Assembly: GCF_003019255.1 (NCBI RefSeq)
Contig: NZ_CP027846.1
Location: forward strand, 2,046,001 to 2,110,000
DNA: 64,000 bases
DNA from: Staphylococcus kloosii
GTDB lineage: Bacteria; Bacillota; Bacilli; Staphylococcales; Staphylococcaceae
Reading direction: 5' to 3'
The translations under genes and the position numbers were made by a program. Positions 44,395-53,080 of this stretch are shown piece by piece; within the stretch, counting starts at the first letter, position 1, and each line of letters starts with the position of its first letter. Below the pieces are notes generated by a model. It saw only the letters and a list, made by a program, of their open reading frames with translations, had not been told where the DNA came from and ran no database searches.

Positions 44395-44970
44395 ATGTCA
44401 AAAGGTTTAAAACTATCAGAAATACTCGTTACGATACTTATTGCTATCGTCTTTTCAATTATTTATAATATTTGGAATTTCGTTTATAAAGCATTTCAAG
44501 TATCTGGTCTTCATATAGAAGAAATTACTTATGGTGCTTGGTTTATGGCTGCAGTAGTAGCTTATCTTATTATTCCAAAAGCCGGTATTGCTTTATTAGC
44601 TGAATTTGCAGCTGGTGCTGGTGAAACTATTATTATGGGTCGTTTCGATATTGCTACAATGATTTACGCATTTGTACAAGGGTTAGCATGTGAAATTATA
44701 TTTGCTATTTTTAGATATAAATCTCGCAAAGCTATCGTTGCCATTTTAGCTGGTTTATTAACTGCAATTTCAACATTACCATTAGACTTTGCTTATGGTT
44801 ACCTAGCATCACTTACAAGCTGGAACTTAATACTATATATTGTTTTTCGTTTATTAGGCGGCATATTAGTTGCCGGACTACTCTCTTATTATATAGTTAA
44901 GGCGCTCGATCAAACAGGTGTTACTAGATTATTTAGACCCTCATCAAAAGAAGATTACGATAATTTATAA
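44395..44970 (+). CDS. ykoE: ECF transporter substrate-binding membrane protein (YkoE-type, thiamine precursor)
   Basis: The 191-residue S component has about five or six membrane segments and the conserved AEFAAGAGETIIMG (residues 83-96) of the YkoE family. It captures hydroxymethylpyrimidine or thiamine-like substrate and passes it to the energising module encoded by the next two genes. The ATG at 44395 follows GGAGG at 44382-44386; earlier in-frame starts lie inside the terminator. It is controlled by the TPP riboswitch. Confidence 0.88.
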   Translation: MSKGLKLSEILVTILIAIVFSIIYNIWNFVYKAFQVSGLHIEEITYGAWFMAAVVAYLIIPKAGIALLAEFAAGAGETIIMGRFDIATMIYAFVQGLACEIIFAIFRYKSRKAIVAILAGLLTAISTLPLDFAYGYLASLTSWNLILYIVFRLLGGILVAGLLSYYIVKALDQTGVTRLFRPSSKEDYDNL

Positions 44971-44982
44971 GGAGCGTTGCAC

Positions 44983-46389
44983 GTGTTAGTAGCAAAAAAT
45001 TTACGCCTAAAATACCCAAACGCCAACAAAAAGATTTTTGATGGGTTAGATATAACGATAAAGGATCAAGAAAAAGTCCTATTATTAGGTCCATCAGGTT
45101 CAGGGAAAAGTACACTATTGAATGTACTTAGCGGTATAGTACCTGACTTGATAGAACTGCCCCTAAAATATGATCAACTAGATAGAGATTTAAATAGTGG
45201 TGTTATTTTTCAAGACCCTGACACCCAATTTTGTATGCCAAAAGTCTATGAAGAATTAGCTTTTATTTTAGAAAACAGACAAGTTCCTACAGATCAAATG
45301 GATGAAGAGATATTAAAAGCATTGCAATCTGTTGGTTTGTCTGTTGATAAAGATCAGTATGTAAATCAATTAAGTGGAGGCATGAAACAAAAATTAGCAA
45401 TTGCAGAAACGTTATTACAAAATGCCAATACCTTATTTCTAGATGAACCTACTGCTATGTTAGACGTTGAAGCGACCGAAGCACTTTGGTCTAAAATTAA
45501 ATCATTATGGACTAATCAAACAGTGCTTATTGTCGAACATAAAGTAGCTCATATATGGGAACACATAGATAGAGTAATTTTATTCGATTATGATGGAAAT
45601 ATTATTGCAGATGAACAACCACACACCATATTAACTAACTATGAACATCTACTAACTGAATATGGTGTGTGGCACCCTAAAGCTTGGGATTATGCACCTA
45701 AACCTATCACACAGCCTACTTTAGAAAAGTCAGACTATCAACTTCGTATAGAACAATGCACGATAAAAAGAGACAAAAGAGCGTTGATTAAAGTCAATGA
45801 ATTAACGATAAATCAAGGTGAGTGGATTACAATCACCGGAGCTAATGGTAGTGGAAAAACTTCCCTACTAGAATCTTTAATGCAACTTATTCAATATGAA
45901 GGGAAAATGTATTTTAACAATAAACTTATCCGCAAGATAAAAGATGTTGCACACCATGCCTTTTTAGTTTATCAAAATCCAGAATTACAATTTATTACTA
46001 ATTCTGTTTACAATGAAATATATGTTCAATATTCAAACTATAGCGATACTGAAGCGCAACAAAAAACAGAAGCTATGTTACAAGAACTAAATTTAACCGA
46101 AGTCAAACATCAACACCCCTTTGAACTTTCTGTAGGACAAAAAAGACGTTTAAGTGTTGCTACTGCATTAAGTTCAGAAGCTGAAATTATCTTATTAGAT
46201 GAACCTACTTTTGGTTTAGATAGTCATAATACGTTTAATCTTATCAAATTATTTCAACAGCGTATTAGCAAAGGTCAAACTATAATTATGGTTACGCATG
46301 ATCCCGAAATTATAAAACGCTATTCTACACGCAGAATACACGTAGAAAATAAACAACTCGTAGAAATGTTAGGTGAAGTACATGTTTGA
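44983..46389 (+). CDS. ykoD: ECF transporter ATPase, two ABC domains fused (YkoD-type)
   Basis: The 468-residue protein fuses two ABC ATPases. First: Walker A GPSGSGKST near 35, LSGGMKQKLAIAE near 130, FLDEPTAMLD near 151. Second: TGANGSGKTS near 287, LSVGQKRRLSVATA near 382 (a variant signature with V for G) and LLDEPTFGLD near 405. It powers thiamine-precursor uptake with YkoE and YkoC. GTG at 44983 is preferred, 8 bases after GGAG; the TTG at 44977 is too close. Confidence 0.9.
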   Translation: MLVAKNLRLKYPNANKKIFDGLDITIKDQEKVLLLGPSGSGKSTLLNVLSGIVPDLIELPLKYDQLDRDLNSGVIFQDPDTQFCMPKVYEELAFILENRQVPTDQMDEEILKALQSVGLSVDKDQYVNQLSGGMKQKLAIAETLLQNANTLFLDEPTAMLDVEATEALWSKIKSLWTNQTVLIVEHKVAHIWEHIDRVILFDYDGNIIADEQPHTILTNYEHLLTEYGVWHPKAWDYAPKPITQPTLEKSDYQLRIEQCTIKRDKRALIKVNELTINQGEWITITGANGSGKTSLLESLMQLIQYEGKMYFNNKLIRKIKDVAHHAFLVYQNPELQFITNSVYNEIYVQYSNYSDTEAQQKTEAMLQELNLTEVKHQHPFELSVGQKRRLSVATALSSEAEIILLDEPTFGLDSHNTFNLIKLFQQRISKGQTIIMVTHDPEIIKRYSTRRIHVENKQLVEMLGEVHV

Positions 46390-47188
46390 TTTATGGAAAA
46401 CAAAATACACCTTCTTAGATGACGTTAATATTATTACGAAATTGGCATTATCGGTTTTATTATTTTTCTTAGTAATATTAATTCACCAATTCGATTTAAT
46501 GATTTATTTAGCTTTATTAATGGTTCTATTTTTATTGTTTTTTAATGGTATTAAATTAAGAGTCACATTAATATTTATTCTCTTTACTATGATATTTAGT
46601 ATAGTGTCAGCATTATTTATGATCTTTTATGGTAATGGTACGCATATGCTATTTAAACTAGGCTTTATACAAATTTCAATAGAAAGTTTAATAAGAGGTT
46701 TACATCTTTCATTAAGAACAATGACCGTGTCATTCTTTGGTTTATTGGTTGTATTCTCCTCGCAAATCGTCATGATTTTTTATAGCTTAATGCAACATTT
46801 AAAAGTTAAGCCCAAGTTTGCCTATGCTTTTATGGCAGCTGTAAGAATGGTACCACTTATGTTAAGTTCATTTGTTCAATTACGAAGAACGTTAAAAATG
46901 CGTTATCAAATGATACCTTCGAAAAATCACAAAGGATTAAACCGTTTTAAACATTTGTTAATTCCTATGCTAAGTCAAAATATTAGAAAAGCACATCAAC
47001 TATCAGTAGCAATGGAGAAAAAAGGTTTTAAAGATGGACCACGAACGTATTACTATTATGTCCCTTTTTCATATAAAGATATTATTTTAATCGTCGTTAT
47101 GATTGTGTTAGTAGCTTTAGCATTTATATTAGCTCATTTCATGCCTATTACTAGCATTAATGACGTACGAGTTAATAATATTTATTAA
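46382..47188 (+). CDS. ykoC: ECF transporter transmembrane energy-coupling protein (YkoC-type)
   Basis: The 268-residue T component has about five membrane segments and the two cytoplasmic coupling motifs typical of the family: AVRMVPLM near 160 and AMEKKGFKDGPRT near 208 (the A-R-G-like helices that contact the ATPases). The ATG at 46382 overlaps the end of ykoD by 8 bases. B. subtilis has a fourth gene, ykoF (a thiamine-binding protein), in this operon; it is absent here. Confidence 0.88.
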   Translation: MFDLWKTKYTFLDDVNIITKLALSVLLFFLVILIHQFDLMIYLALLMVLFLLFFNGIKLRVTLIFILFTMIFSIVSALFMIFYGNGTHMLFKLGFIQISIESLIRGLHLSLRTMTVSFFGLLVVFSSQIVMIFYSLMQHLKVKPKFAYAFMAAVRMVPLMLSSFVQLRRTLKMRYQMIPSKNHKGLNRFKHLLIPMLSQNIRKAHQLSVAMEKKGFKDGPRTYYYYVPFSYKDIILIVVMIVLVALAFILAHFMPITSINDVRVNNIY

Positions 47189-47205
47189 ACATTCATTTAA
47201 AAAGC

Positions 47206-47253
47206 AAAAACGTCAATTTCTATCTTAACTAGGTAGAAATTGACGTTTATTTT
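47206..47253. terminator. Bidirectional terminator between ykoC and purD; copy 2 of a repeated stem
   Basis: AAACGTCAATTTCTA / TAGAAATTGACGTTT stem, the same sequence as at 18968 and 59592, with T-rich flanks both ways. Confidence 0.85.
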
Positions 47254-48491
47254 TATCTTATTGCCTTATTACTTATATCATTTCTATAGAATAAGGCGTT
47301 GCTTTCTATATTTGCTATACGTTGATATGCTTGTTGTTTAGCGCTAGCAATATTTTCACCTTGTCCTACAGCTAATATAACTCTCCCACCACTTGTTACA
47401 TAATTATCATTTTGTAACGTCAGACCACTTACAAAATAATTGCCATCTAAAGTGAATCCAGCGACAGTTTTGCCTTTTTCGTATGTGCCTGGGTAGCCTT
47501 TTGAAGCAAGCATAACGCCAACAAAAGCATCTTCTTTCCATTTAAATTGGATAGGTTGTTTTTGATCTAGTTCAATAATGTGTTGCATTAAGTCGCTATC
47601 CATTCGACTTAATAATACTTGCGCTTCAGGATCTCCAAAGCGTGCATTAAATTCAATGACTTTTGGACCATCTTTTGTAATAATCGCACCTATATATAGT
47701 ACACCGAAAAATGAATAACCTTCCTCATGCATCGCTTTCGCAATCGGTTGCGCTATCGTTTCATTTGTTTGGCTTAAAATATCTTCACCGATATGTGGAA
47801 CTGGGCAGTAAGCACCCATTCCACCTGTGTTAGGACCTTTATCGTCATCAAATGCTCGTTTATGATCTTGTGCAATGCAATCAAAAGGTACTGCATAATC
47901 ACCGTTTACAAAGGTCATTAGTGAAAATTCTTCACCTTCTAAAAACGTTTCGAAAACGACAAGTTCATCTCCATTTTCATAAAATGCTTGTACTGCTTTA
48001 AGTGCTTCGTCATAATTTTGTGCAATGATAACACCTTTACCAGCAGCTAATCCATCTTTTTTTAACACAACTGGATAGTCACATTCCTCTATGTACGACA
48101 ACGCTGTAGCTTTGTTATTAATTTCTTGGTAATCAGCAGTTGGAATATTGTGACGTTCCATGATTTGCTTTGCAAATGACTTTGATCCTTCGATTTGAGC
48201 AGCAACTTTATTGGGGCCAAATACTTTGATACCTTCTGCTTGTAGTTTATCTGTTAATCCTTCAGTCAATGGTTGCTCAGGTCCAATAATAGCCCAATCA
48301 ATATTATTTGCCACCGCAAATTCAACGATTGTTGCATGATCATTTTCAGCTATCTCTTTATGAACTTCTGCACTATTTACCATAGCGTCATTGCCAGGAA
48401 TGGCATATAAATGGCTAACTAGACTAGATTGATTGAGTTTAAAAGCAAGTACATGTTCTCTACCACCCGAACCTATTACAAGAACTTTCAT
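47253..48491 (-). CDS. purD: Phosphoribosylamine-glycine ligase
   Basis: The 412-residue ATP-grasp enzyme does step 2 of purine synthesis, joining glycine to phosphoribosylamine. MKVLVIGSGGREHVLAFKL at the start, VLKKDGLAAGKGVIIA near 142, PNTGGMGAYCPVP near 226 and the metal site VIEFNARFGDPEAQV near 283 are intact. It is the last gene of the purEKCSQLFMNHD operon. Confidence 0.97.
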   Translation of the reverse strand: MKVLVIGSGGREHVLAFKLNQSSLVSHLYAIPGNDAMVNSAEVHKEIAENDHATIVEFAVANNIDWAIIGPEQPLTEGLTDKLQAEGIKVFGPNKVAAQIEGSKSFAKQIMERHNIPTADYQEINNKATALSYIEECDYPVVLKKDGLAAGKGVIIAQNYDEALKAVQAFYENGDELVVFETFLEGEEFSLMTFVNGDYAVPFDCIAQDHKRAFDDDKGPNTGGMGAYCPVPHIGEDILSQTNETIAQPIAKAMHEEGYSFFGVLYIGAIITKDGPKVIEFNARFGDPEAQVLLSRMDSDLMQHIIELDQKQPIQFKWKEDAFVGVMLASKGYPGTYEKGKTVAGFTLDGNYFVSGLTLQNDNYVTSGGRVILAVGQGENIASAKQQAYQRIANIESNALFYRNDISNKAIR

Positions 48492-48511
48492 TTTTTCAAC
48501 CTACCTTCCAT

Positions 48512-49990
48512 TTAATGTTTAAAGTGACGTACGCCTGTTGTTACCATTGTAATGCCATATTTATTTGCCATATCAATTGATTCTTGGTCTTTAATTGAAC
48601 CACCTGGTTGAATGATTGCTTTAATACCAGATTGCGCTGCTAGTTCTACTGTATCCCCCATTGGGAAGAAGCCATCTGACACAAGTGCAACATTTTCGTT
48701 CATTTCTATCGCTCTTTCGATGGCAATTTTTGCAGAACCTACACGATTCATTTGTCCAGCACCAATACCGACAGTTTGTTTATCATTTGTTAAAATTACT
48801 GCATTACTTTTGACTGAGCCAACAACTTTCCATCCAAGTAACATAGCTTCCCACTGCGCTTCTGTAGGCGCAATTTCTGTTACAACTGACATATCTTCAC
48901 GTTGTACTTTTTTATTATCTTTATCTTGAACAAGATAACCACCTGAAACTGATACAAGTTCTTGCTCATCACTATCGATATGCATACCAATTTCTAATAA
49001 TCTAATATTTTTCTTTTGTCTTAAAATAGTTAAAGCTTCTTCACTATATTCAGGTGCAATGACTACTTCTAAGAAGATTTCATGCAATTTATTTGCAAGT
49101 GTGGCATCAACTTTTCTATTTAAAGCAACTATACCACCAAAAATAGATTGACTATCTGCTTCAAATGCATGTTGATAGGCACTTTCAATATCTTCACCTA
49201 TACCAACACCACAAGGGTTCATATGTTTTACCGCTACTGCTGCAGGTTGCTCAAATTGTTTAACTAATGCTAATGCTGCATCTGCGTCTTTAATGTTATT
49301 ATAACTAAGTTGTTTGCCGTGTAATTGCTCTGCGCCACCTAATGTATGCTTATCAGTTGATGTACGTACAAAGTATGCTTCTTGTTGTGGATTTTCTCCA
49401 TAGCGTAAACTTTCTTTATTATTGTTAAAGAAATCAACGATTGCCGCATCGTAACTATTTGTATGTTCAAATACTTTAATCATTAGTGATTTTTTATAGT
49501 CATAATCTAATGTATTATTTTTCACTCTTGCGATTACTTCATCGTAATCTGAAGGATGAACTATAGTAGTCACGTGTTTAAAGTTTTTCGCAGCCGCTCT
49601 TAACATCGTTGGCCCACCGATATCTATATTTTCAATTGCATCATCTTCAGTAACGTCAGGATTAGCAACTGTTTCTTTAAATGGATATAAGTTAACGACT
49701 ACCATATCGACTAAAGCTATATGTTGTTCTTCTAATTGAGCTAAATGTTCTTCTTTGTCTCTATCTGCTAAAATACCGCCATGCACTGCTGGATGTAATG
49801 TTTTTACACGTCCATCTAAAATTTCATCGAACTGTGTTAATTCAGAAATTGAATGAACTTCCACCCCTGCTTCTTTTATCGCACGCATCGTACCACCAGT
49901 AGAATAAAGTTCATAATCTTGTTCAGTTAAAGCTTTGGCAAAATCTACAATACCAGTTTTATCGGAAACACTTAAAATTGCTTTTTTCAT
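48512..49990 (-). CDS. purH: Bifunctional AICAR transformylase / IMP cyclohydrolase
   Basis: The 492-residue enzyme does the last two steps to IMP. The N-terminal cyclohydrolase has LSVSDKTGIVDFAKAL near 5 and RVKTLHPAVHGGIL near 61. The C-terminal transformylase has RYGENPQQEAYF near 204, LSYNNIKDADAAL near 233, the catalytic Lys-His in AVKHMNPCGVG near 258 and a C-terminal RHFKH. It uses 10-formyl-tetrahydrofolate, made by FolD-linked one-carbon metabolism. The ATG at 49990 lies 6 bases after AGAGGTG. Confidence 0.97.
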   Translation of the reverse strand: MKKAILSVSDKTGIVDFAKALTEQDYELYSTGGTMRAIKEAGVEVHSISELTQFDEILDGRVKTLHPAVHGGILADRDKEEHLAQLEEQHIALVDMVVVNLYPFKETVANPDVTEDDAIENIDIGGPTMLRAAAKNFKHVTTIVHPSDYDEVIARVKNNTLDYDYKKSLMIKVFEHTNSYDAAIVDFFNNNKESLRYGENPQQEAYFVRTSTDKHTLGGAEQLHGKQLSYNNIKDADAALALVKQFEQPAAVAVKHMNPCGVGIGEDIESAYQHAFEADSQSIFGGIVALNRKVDATLANKLHEIFLEVVIAPEYSEEALTILRQKKNIRLLEIGMHIDSDEQELVSVSGGYLVQDKDNKKVQREDMSVVTEIAPTEAQWEAMLLGWKVVGSVKSNAVILTNDKQTVGIGAGQMNRVGSAKIAIERAIEMNENVALVSDGFFPMGDTVELAAQSGIKAIIQPGGSIKDQESIDMANKYGITMVTTGVRHFKH

Positions 49991-50002
49991 TTTTTGCACC
50001 TC

Positions 50003-50569
50003 TTATTGAATAATTTCAGCGATTACTTCAGGATATAGTTTATGTTCTAATTGCTTAATTCGTGTTTCTAAACTTTCTTTATTATCATCGGGATAAATAG
50101 GGCAAGTACGTTGCGCAATTATTTCGCCTGTATCCATGCCACTATCTACATAGTGAACCGTTGTACCTGTTATATCGTCATCACTATTTAAAGCTTGGCC
50201 AACTGCATCTTTACCTTTATATTTAGGTAACAACGATGGATGAATATTAAGAATCCTTCTGTCATATGCATTAAGAATTTCCGTACCGATTAATTTCATA
50301 TAACCGGCTAAGACAATCCATTCAACCTTTTCAGAAGTTAACCATTCTAAAATTTTACGTTCATAATCTTCTTTAGAATCGAAGTTTTTCAATTCGTTAA
50401 TATGCACGTCTAATTTAAATTGTCTTGCTCGTTCAATACAACTTGCTGTTAATTGGTCAGTGTATAATGCTGTAACTTCTATATTAGGTAACAAACCTTG
50501 TTCAATCTGTGTCATAATATTTTCGAAGTTGCTCCCAGAACCAGAAGCGAAAATAGCTATTTTTGTCAA
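50003..50569 (-). CDS. purN: Phosphoribosylglycinamide formyltransferase
   Basis: The 188-residue enzyme does step 3, formylating GAR with 10-formyl-tetrahydrofolate. FASGSGSNFENIM near residue 7 binds the phosphate, and the catalytic set Asn-His-Asp is seen in RILNIHPSLLPKYKG (about 104-118) and VDSGMDTGEII (about 141-151). Start and purM stop overlap by 4 bases. Confidence 0.96.
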   Translation of the reverse strand: MTKIAIFASGSGSNFENIMTQIEQGLLPNIEVTALYTDQLTASCIERARQFKLDVHINELKNFDSKEDYERKILEWLTSEKVEWIVLAGYMKLIGTEILNAYDRRILNIHPSLLPKYKGKDAVGQALNSDDDITGTTVHYVDSGMDTGEIIAQRTCPIYPDDNKESLETRIKQLEHKLYPEVIAEIIQ

Positions 50570-51600
50570 TTTAATACCCCCGTTATTTGTATAGGCTCAT
50601 CGCCTTCCACAATCTCACCTATAACATAAGCGTCTATATCGTACTGTTGAGCAATTTTTATAATTGCGTCGCTATTTTCTTTATCAACTACTAATGTATA
50701 ACCGATACCCATATTAAATACGTTGTACATTTCATCTGCAGGTACATCACCGTGCTGTTGTAACCACTTAAATATTTTTGGCACTTCATAAGCTGTGGCA
50801 TCAATTTGAGCAGTTACGCCTTCAGGTAAGGCTCTAGGTATATTTTCATAAAAGCCGCCACCTGTAATATGAGTCATTGCATATACTTTAAATTGATTTA
50901 AAATATCAAGGACGGGTTTTACATATAAACGTGTAGGTTCTAAAAATGTTTGTAAATAAGTACGATCCTCATCAAAGTTATCATTTAAATTAACGCCTGA
51001 ATTAGCGATAATTTTTCTAACAAGACTATAACCATTTGAGTGGATACCACTTGAACTTAATCCTACAAGTACATGACCTGCTTCTACTTGTGAACCATCA
51101 ATATATGCGTCTTTTTCAACTGCACCAACAGCAAAGCCTGCTAAATCGTAGTCGCCTTCGTGGTACATATCTCCCATTTCAGCAGTTTCGCCACCAATTA
51201 AAGCGGTATTCGTCTGTTCACAACCATCGCTAACACCTTTAACGATTTGTTCAATAACTTCAGGAACCACTTTATTTGCCGCAATATAATCTAAAAAGTA
51301 TAACGGCTCTGCACCTGTAGTTAAAATATCATTCACGCACATTGCTACAACGTCGATACCTATTGTGTCATGTTTGTTATTATCAATTGCTAACTTTAAC
51401 TTCGTGCCCACACCATCTGTTCCTGAAACAAGTAACGGTGCTGTCATATTTAACTGCGATAAATCAAATGTTGCGCCAAAACCACCTAATCCACCAAATA
51501 CTTCCTTACGCATCGTGCGTTCTACATGGCTAGAGATTCTTTCAACTGCTTCATATCCTGCATTTATGTTAACGCCTGCATTTTCATAAGCTTTAGACAT
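50566..51600 (-). CDS. purM: Phosphoribosylformylglycinamidine cyclo-ligase (AIR synthetase)
   Basis: The 344-residue enzyme does step 5. VSGTDGVGTKLKLA near 61, DVVAMCVNDILTTGAEPLYFLDYIA near 89, GGETAEM near 144 and AMTHITGGGFYENIPR near 243 are the family motifs. The ATG at 51600 follows AAGGGAAATCAAT. The upstream in-frame extension lies inside purF, whose end overlaps by 8 bases. Confidence 0.96.
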   Translation of the reverse strand: MSKAYENAGVNINAGYEAVERISSHVERTMRKEVFGGLGGFGATFDLSQLNMTAPLLVSGTDGVGTKLKLAIDNNKHDTIGIDVVAMCVNDILTTGAEPLYFLDYIAANKVVPEVIEQIVKGVSDGCEQTNTALIGGETAEMGDMYHEGDYDLAGFAVGAVEKDAYIDGSQVEAGHVLVGLSSSGIHSNGYSLVRKIIANSGVNLNDNFDEDRTYLQTFLEPTRLYVKPVLDILNQFKVYAMTHITGGGFYENIPRALPEGVTAQIDATAYEVPKIFKWLQQHGDVPADEMYNVFNMGIGYTLVVDKENSDAIIKIAQQYDIDAYVIGEIVEGDEPIQITGVLN

Positions 51601-53080
51601 ATTGATTTCCCTTTCTATCAAAATATTGTTTATTGCTAGTTAAAAACGCTTGTTGACGTTCACTTAAATTAGCATTAAAGCGTGCTTCATAGTCGTATAA
51701 ACCAGCTGGATAATCTCCAGTAAAACTTTCAACACATAAACCACTGTATGGTTCTTCTTCATCGATACCGATTGACTCTATCAAACCATCCACTGATAAA
51801 TAAGATAATGATTCGGCACCAATATATGTTTTTATTTCATCTGGAGATTTGTGAGCTGAGATCAATTCTGCCGTCGTTGATACGTCAATACCGTAAAAAC
51901 TTGGGAACATAAATTCTGGAGATGCAATCCTAACATGTACTTCATTTGCACCCGCATCTTTTAATAACCTTACTATTCGTTTACATGTCGTCCCACGTAC
52001 AATTGAGTCATCTACTAAGACAATATTTTTACCATGCACAATATCTTTAACTGCTGATAACTTGACTCTAACGCCTTGTTCTCTTAGCGCTTGCGTAGGT
52101 TGAATAAACGTTCGGGCTACATATTGGTTTTTTACTAATCCCATTTCATAAGGTAAATTTAATTCTTCCGCATAACCTGTTGCTGCTGATAATGAAGAGT
52201 TTGGTACACCAATGACCATATCTGCATTTTCTGCTGGGCTTTCTTGCGCAAGTCTTTTACCTGTAATTTTTCTTACAGCATGTACATTTTTACCTGCAAT
52301 AGTTGAATCCGGTCTAGCAAAATATATATATTCCATCGCTGAAATAGCAGTGGTCGTTGCGTTAGTATATGATTCAACACGTACACCTTCGTCATTAATA
52401 ACGACATATTCACCTGCATGTATGTCTCTTACAAATTCGCCACCGAGTACGTCAATTGCACACGTTTCGCTTGCCAAGACATATTCTCCTGTTTGTAATT
52501 GCCCTATTACTAAAGGACGAATGGCATTCGGATCAACGGCACCATAGAGTGCATCTTTTGTTAGCAAAGCAAACGTAAATCCACCTTTAATTGTGCGTAA
52601 ACTTTCTTTAAGTGCTTCTTCAAAAGTTGCCGCTCTACTTTTACGTATTAAATGCATGATAACTTCTGTATCTGATGAAGAATGGAAAATAGAACCTTGT
52701 TCCTCCAATTCTTGACGTAAACTTTGGGCATTTATCAAGTTACCGTTATGACATACGGCAACGCTCATGTCGTAAAAGTGATATAAAAATGGTTGTATAT
52801 TTTCGATTCCCTTATTACCAGAAGTTGCATAGCGCACGTGACCAATTGCATGTTCAAAAAATTTTAGTGACTCCAAATTTTGTTCAGAAATCGCTTCTGT
52901 TAGTAAACCTAAACCTCTTTCGCCAACTAGTTCTTCATTATTTGAAGCTACAATACCTGCACCTTCTTGACCACGATGTTGTAAACTTTGCAACCCCATA
53001 TAAGTAAGGTGTGCCGCTTCATTATGATTCCAAATACCAAATAACCCACACTCTTCGTTTAGTCCTTTGTAGTCATACAT
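51593..53080 (-). CDS. purF: Amidophosphoribosyltransferase
   Basis: The 495-residue first enzyme of the pathway makes phosphoribosylamine from PRPP and glutamine. A 10-residue propeptide (MYDYKGLNEE) precedes the nucleophile Cys11 in CGLFGIWNH. The PRPP loop is VLVDDSIVRGTTCKRI near 354. In the B. subtilis-type enzyme four Cys hold a 4Fe-4S cluster. Here TCAIDVLGG and GLCVESF keep two, but FPSFYGID and the second position of LCVES carry Ser, so the cluster is probably absent. The ATG at 53080 has AAGGAG 10 bases upstream and overlaps purL by 22 bases. Confidence 0.96.
   Translation of the reverse strand: MYDYKGLNEECGLFGIWNHNEAAHLTYMGLQSLQHRGQEGAGIVASNNEELVGERGLGLLTEAISEQNLESLKFFEHAIGHVRYATSGNKGIENIQPFLYHFYDMSVAVCHNGNLINAQSLRQELEEQGSIFHSSSDTEVIMHLIRKSRAATFEEALKESLRTIKGGFTFALLTKDALYGAVDPNAIRPLVIGQLQTGEYVLASETCAIDVLGGEFVRDIHAGEYVVINDEGVRVESYTNATTTAISAMEYIYFARPDSTIAGKNVHAVRKITGKRLAQESPAENADMVIGVPNSSLSAATGYAEELNLPYEMGLVKNQYVARTFIQPTQALREQGVRVKLSAVKDIVHGKNIVLVDDSIVRGTTCKRIVRLLKDAGANEVHVRIASPEFMFPSFYGIDVSTTAELISAHKSPDEIKTYIGAESLSYLSVDGLIESIGIDEEEPYSGLCVESFTGDYPAGLYDYEARFNANLSERQQAFLTSNKQYFDRKGNQYV

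Noticed and set aside
48612..48929. 105-codon open frame antisense to purH
   Set aside because: Same reason: no binding site, and it overlaps the conserved transformylase domain.
52212..52547. 111-codon open frame antisense to purF
   Set aside because: Produced by the codon bias of purF on the other strand; no start signal.
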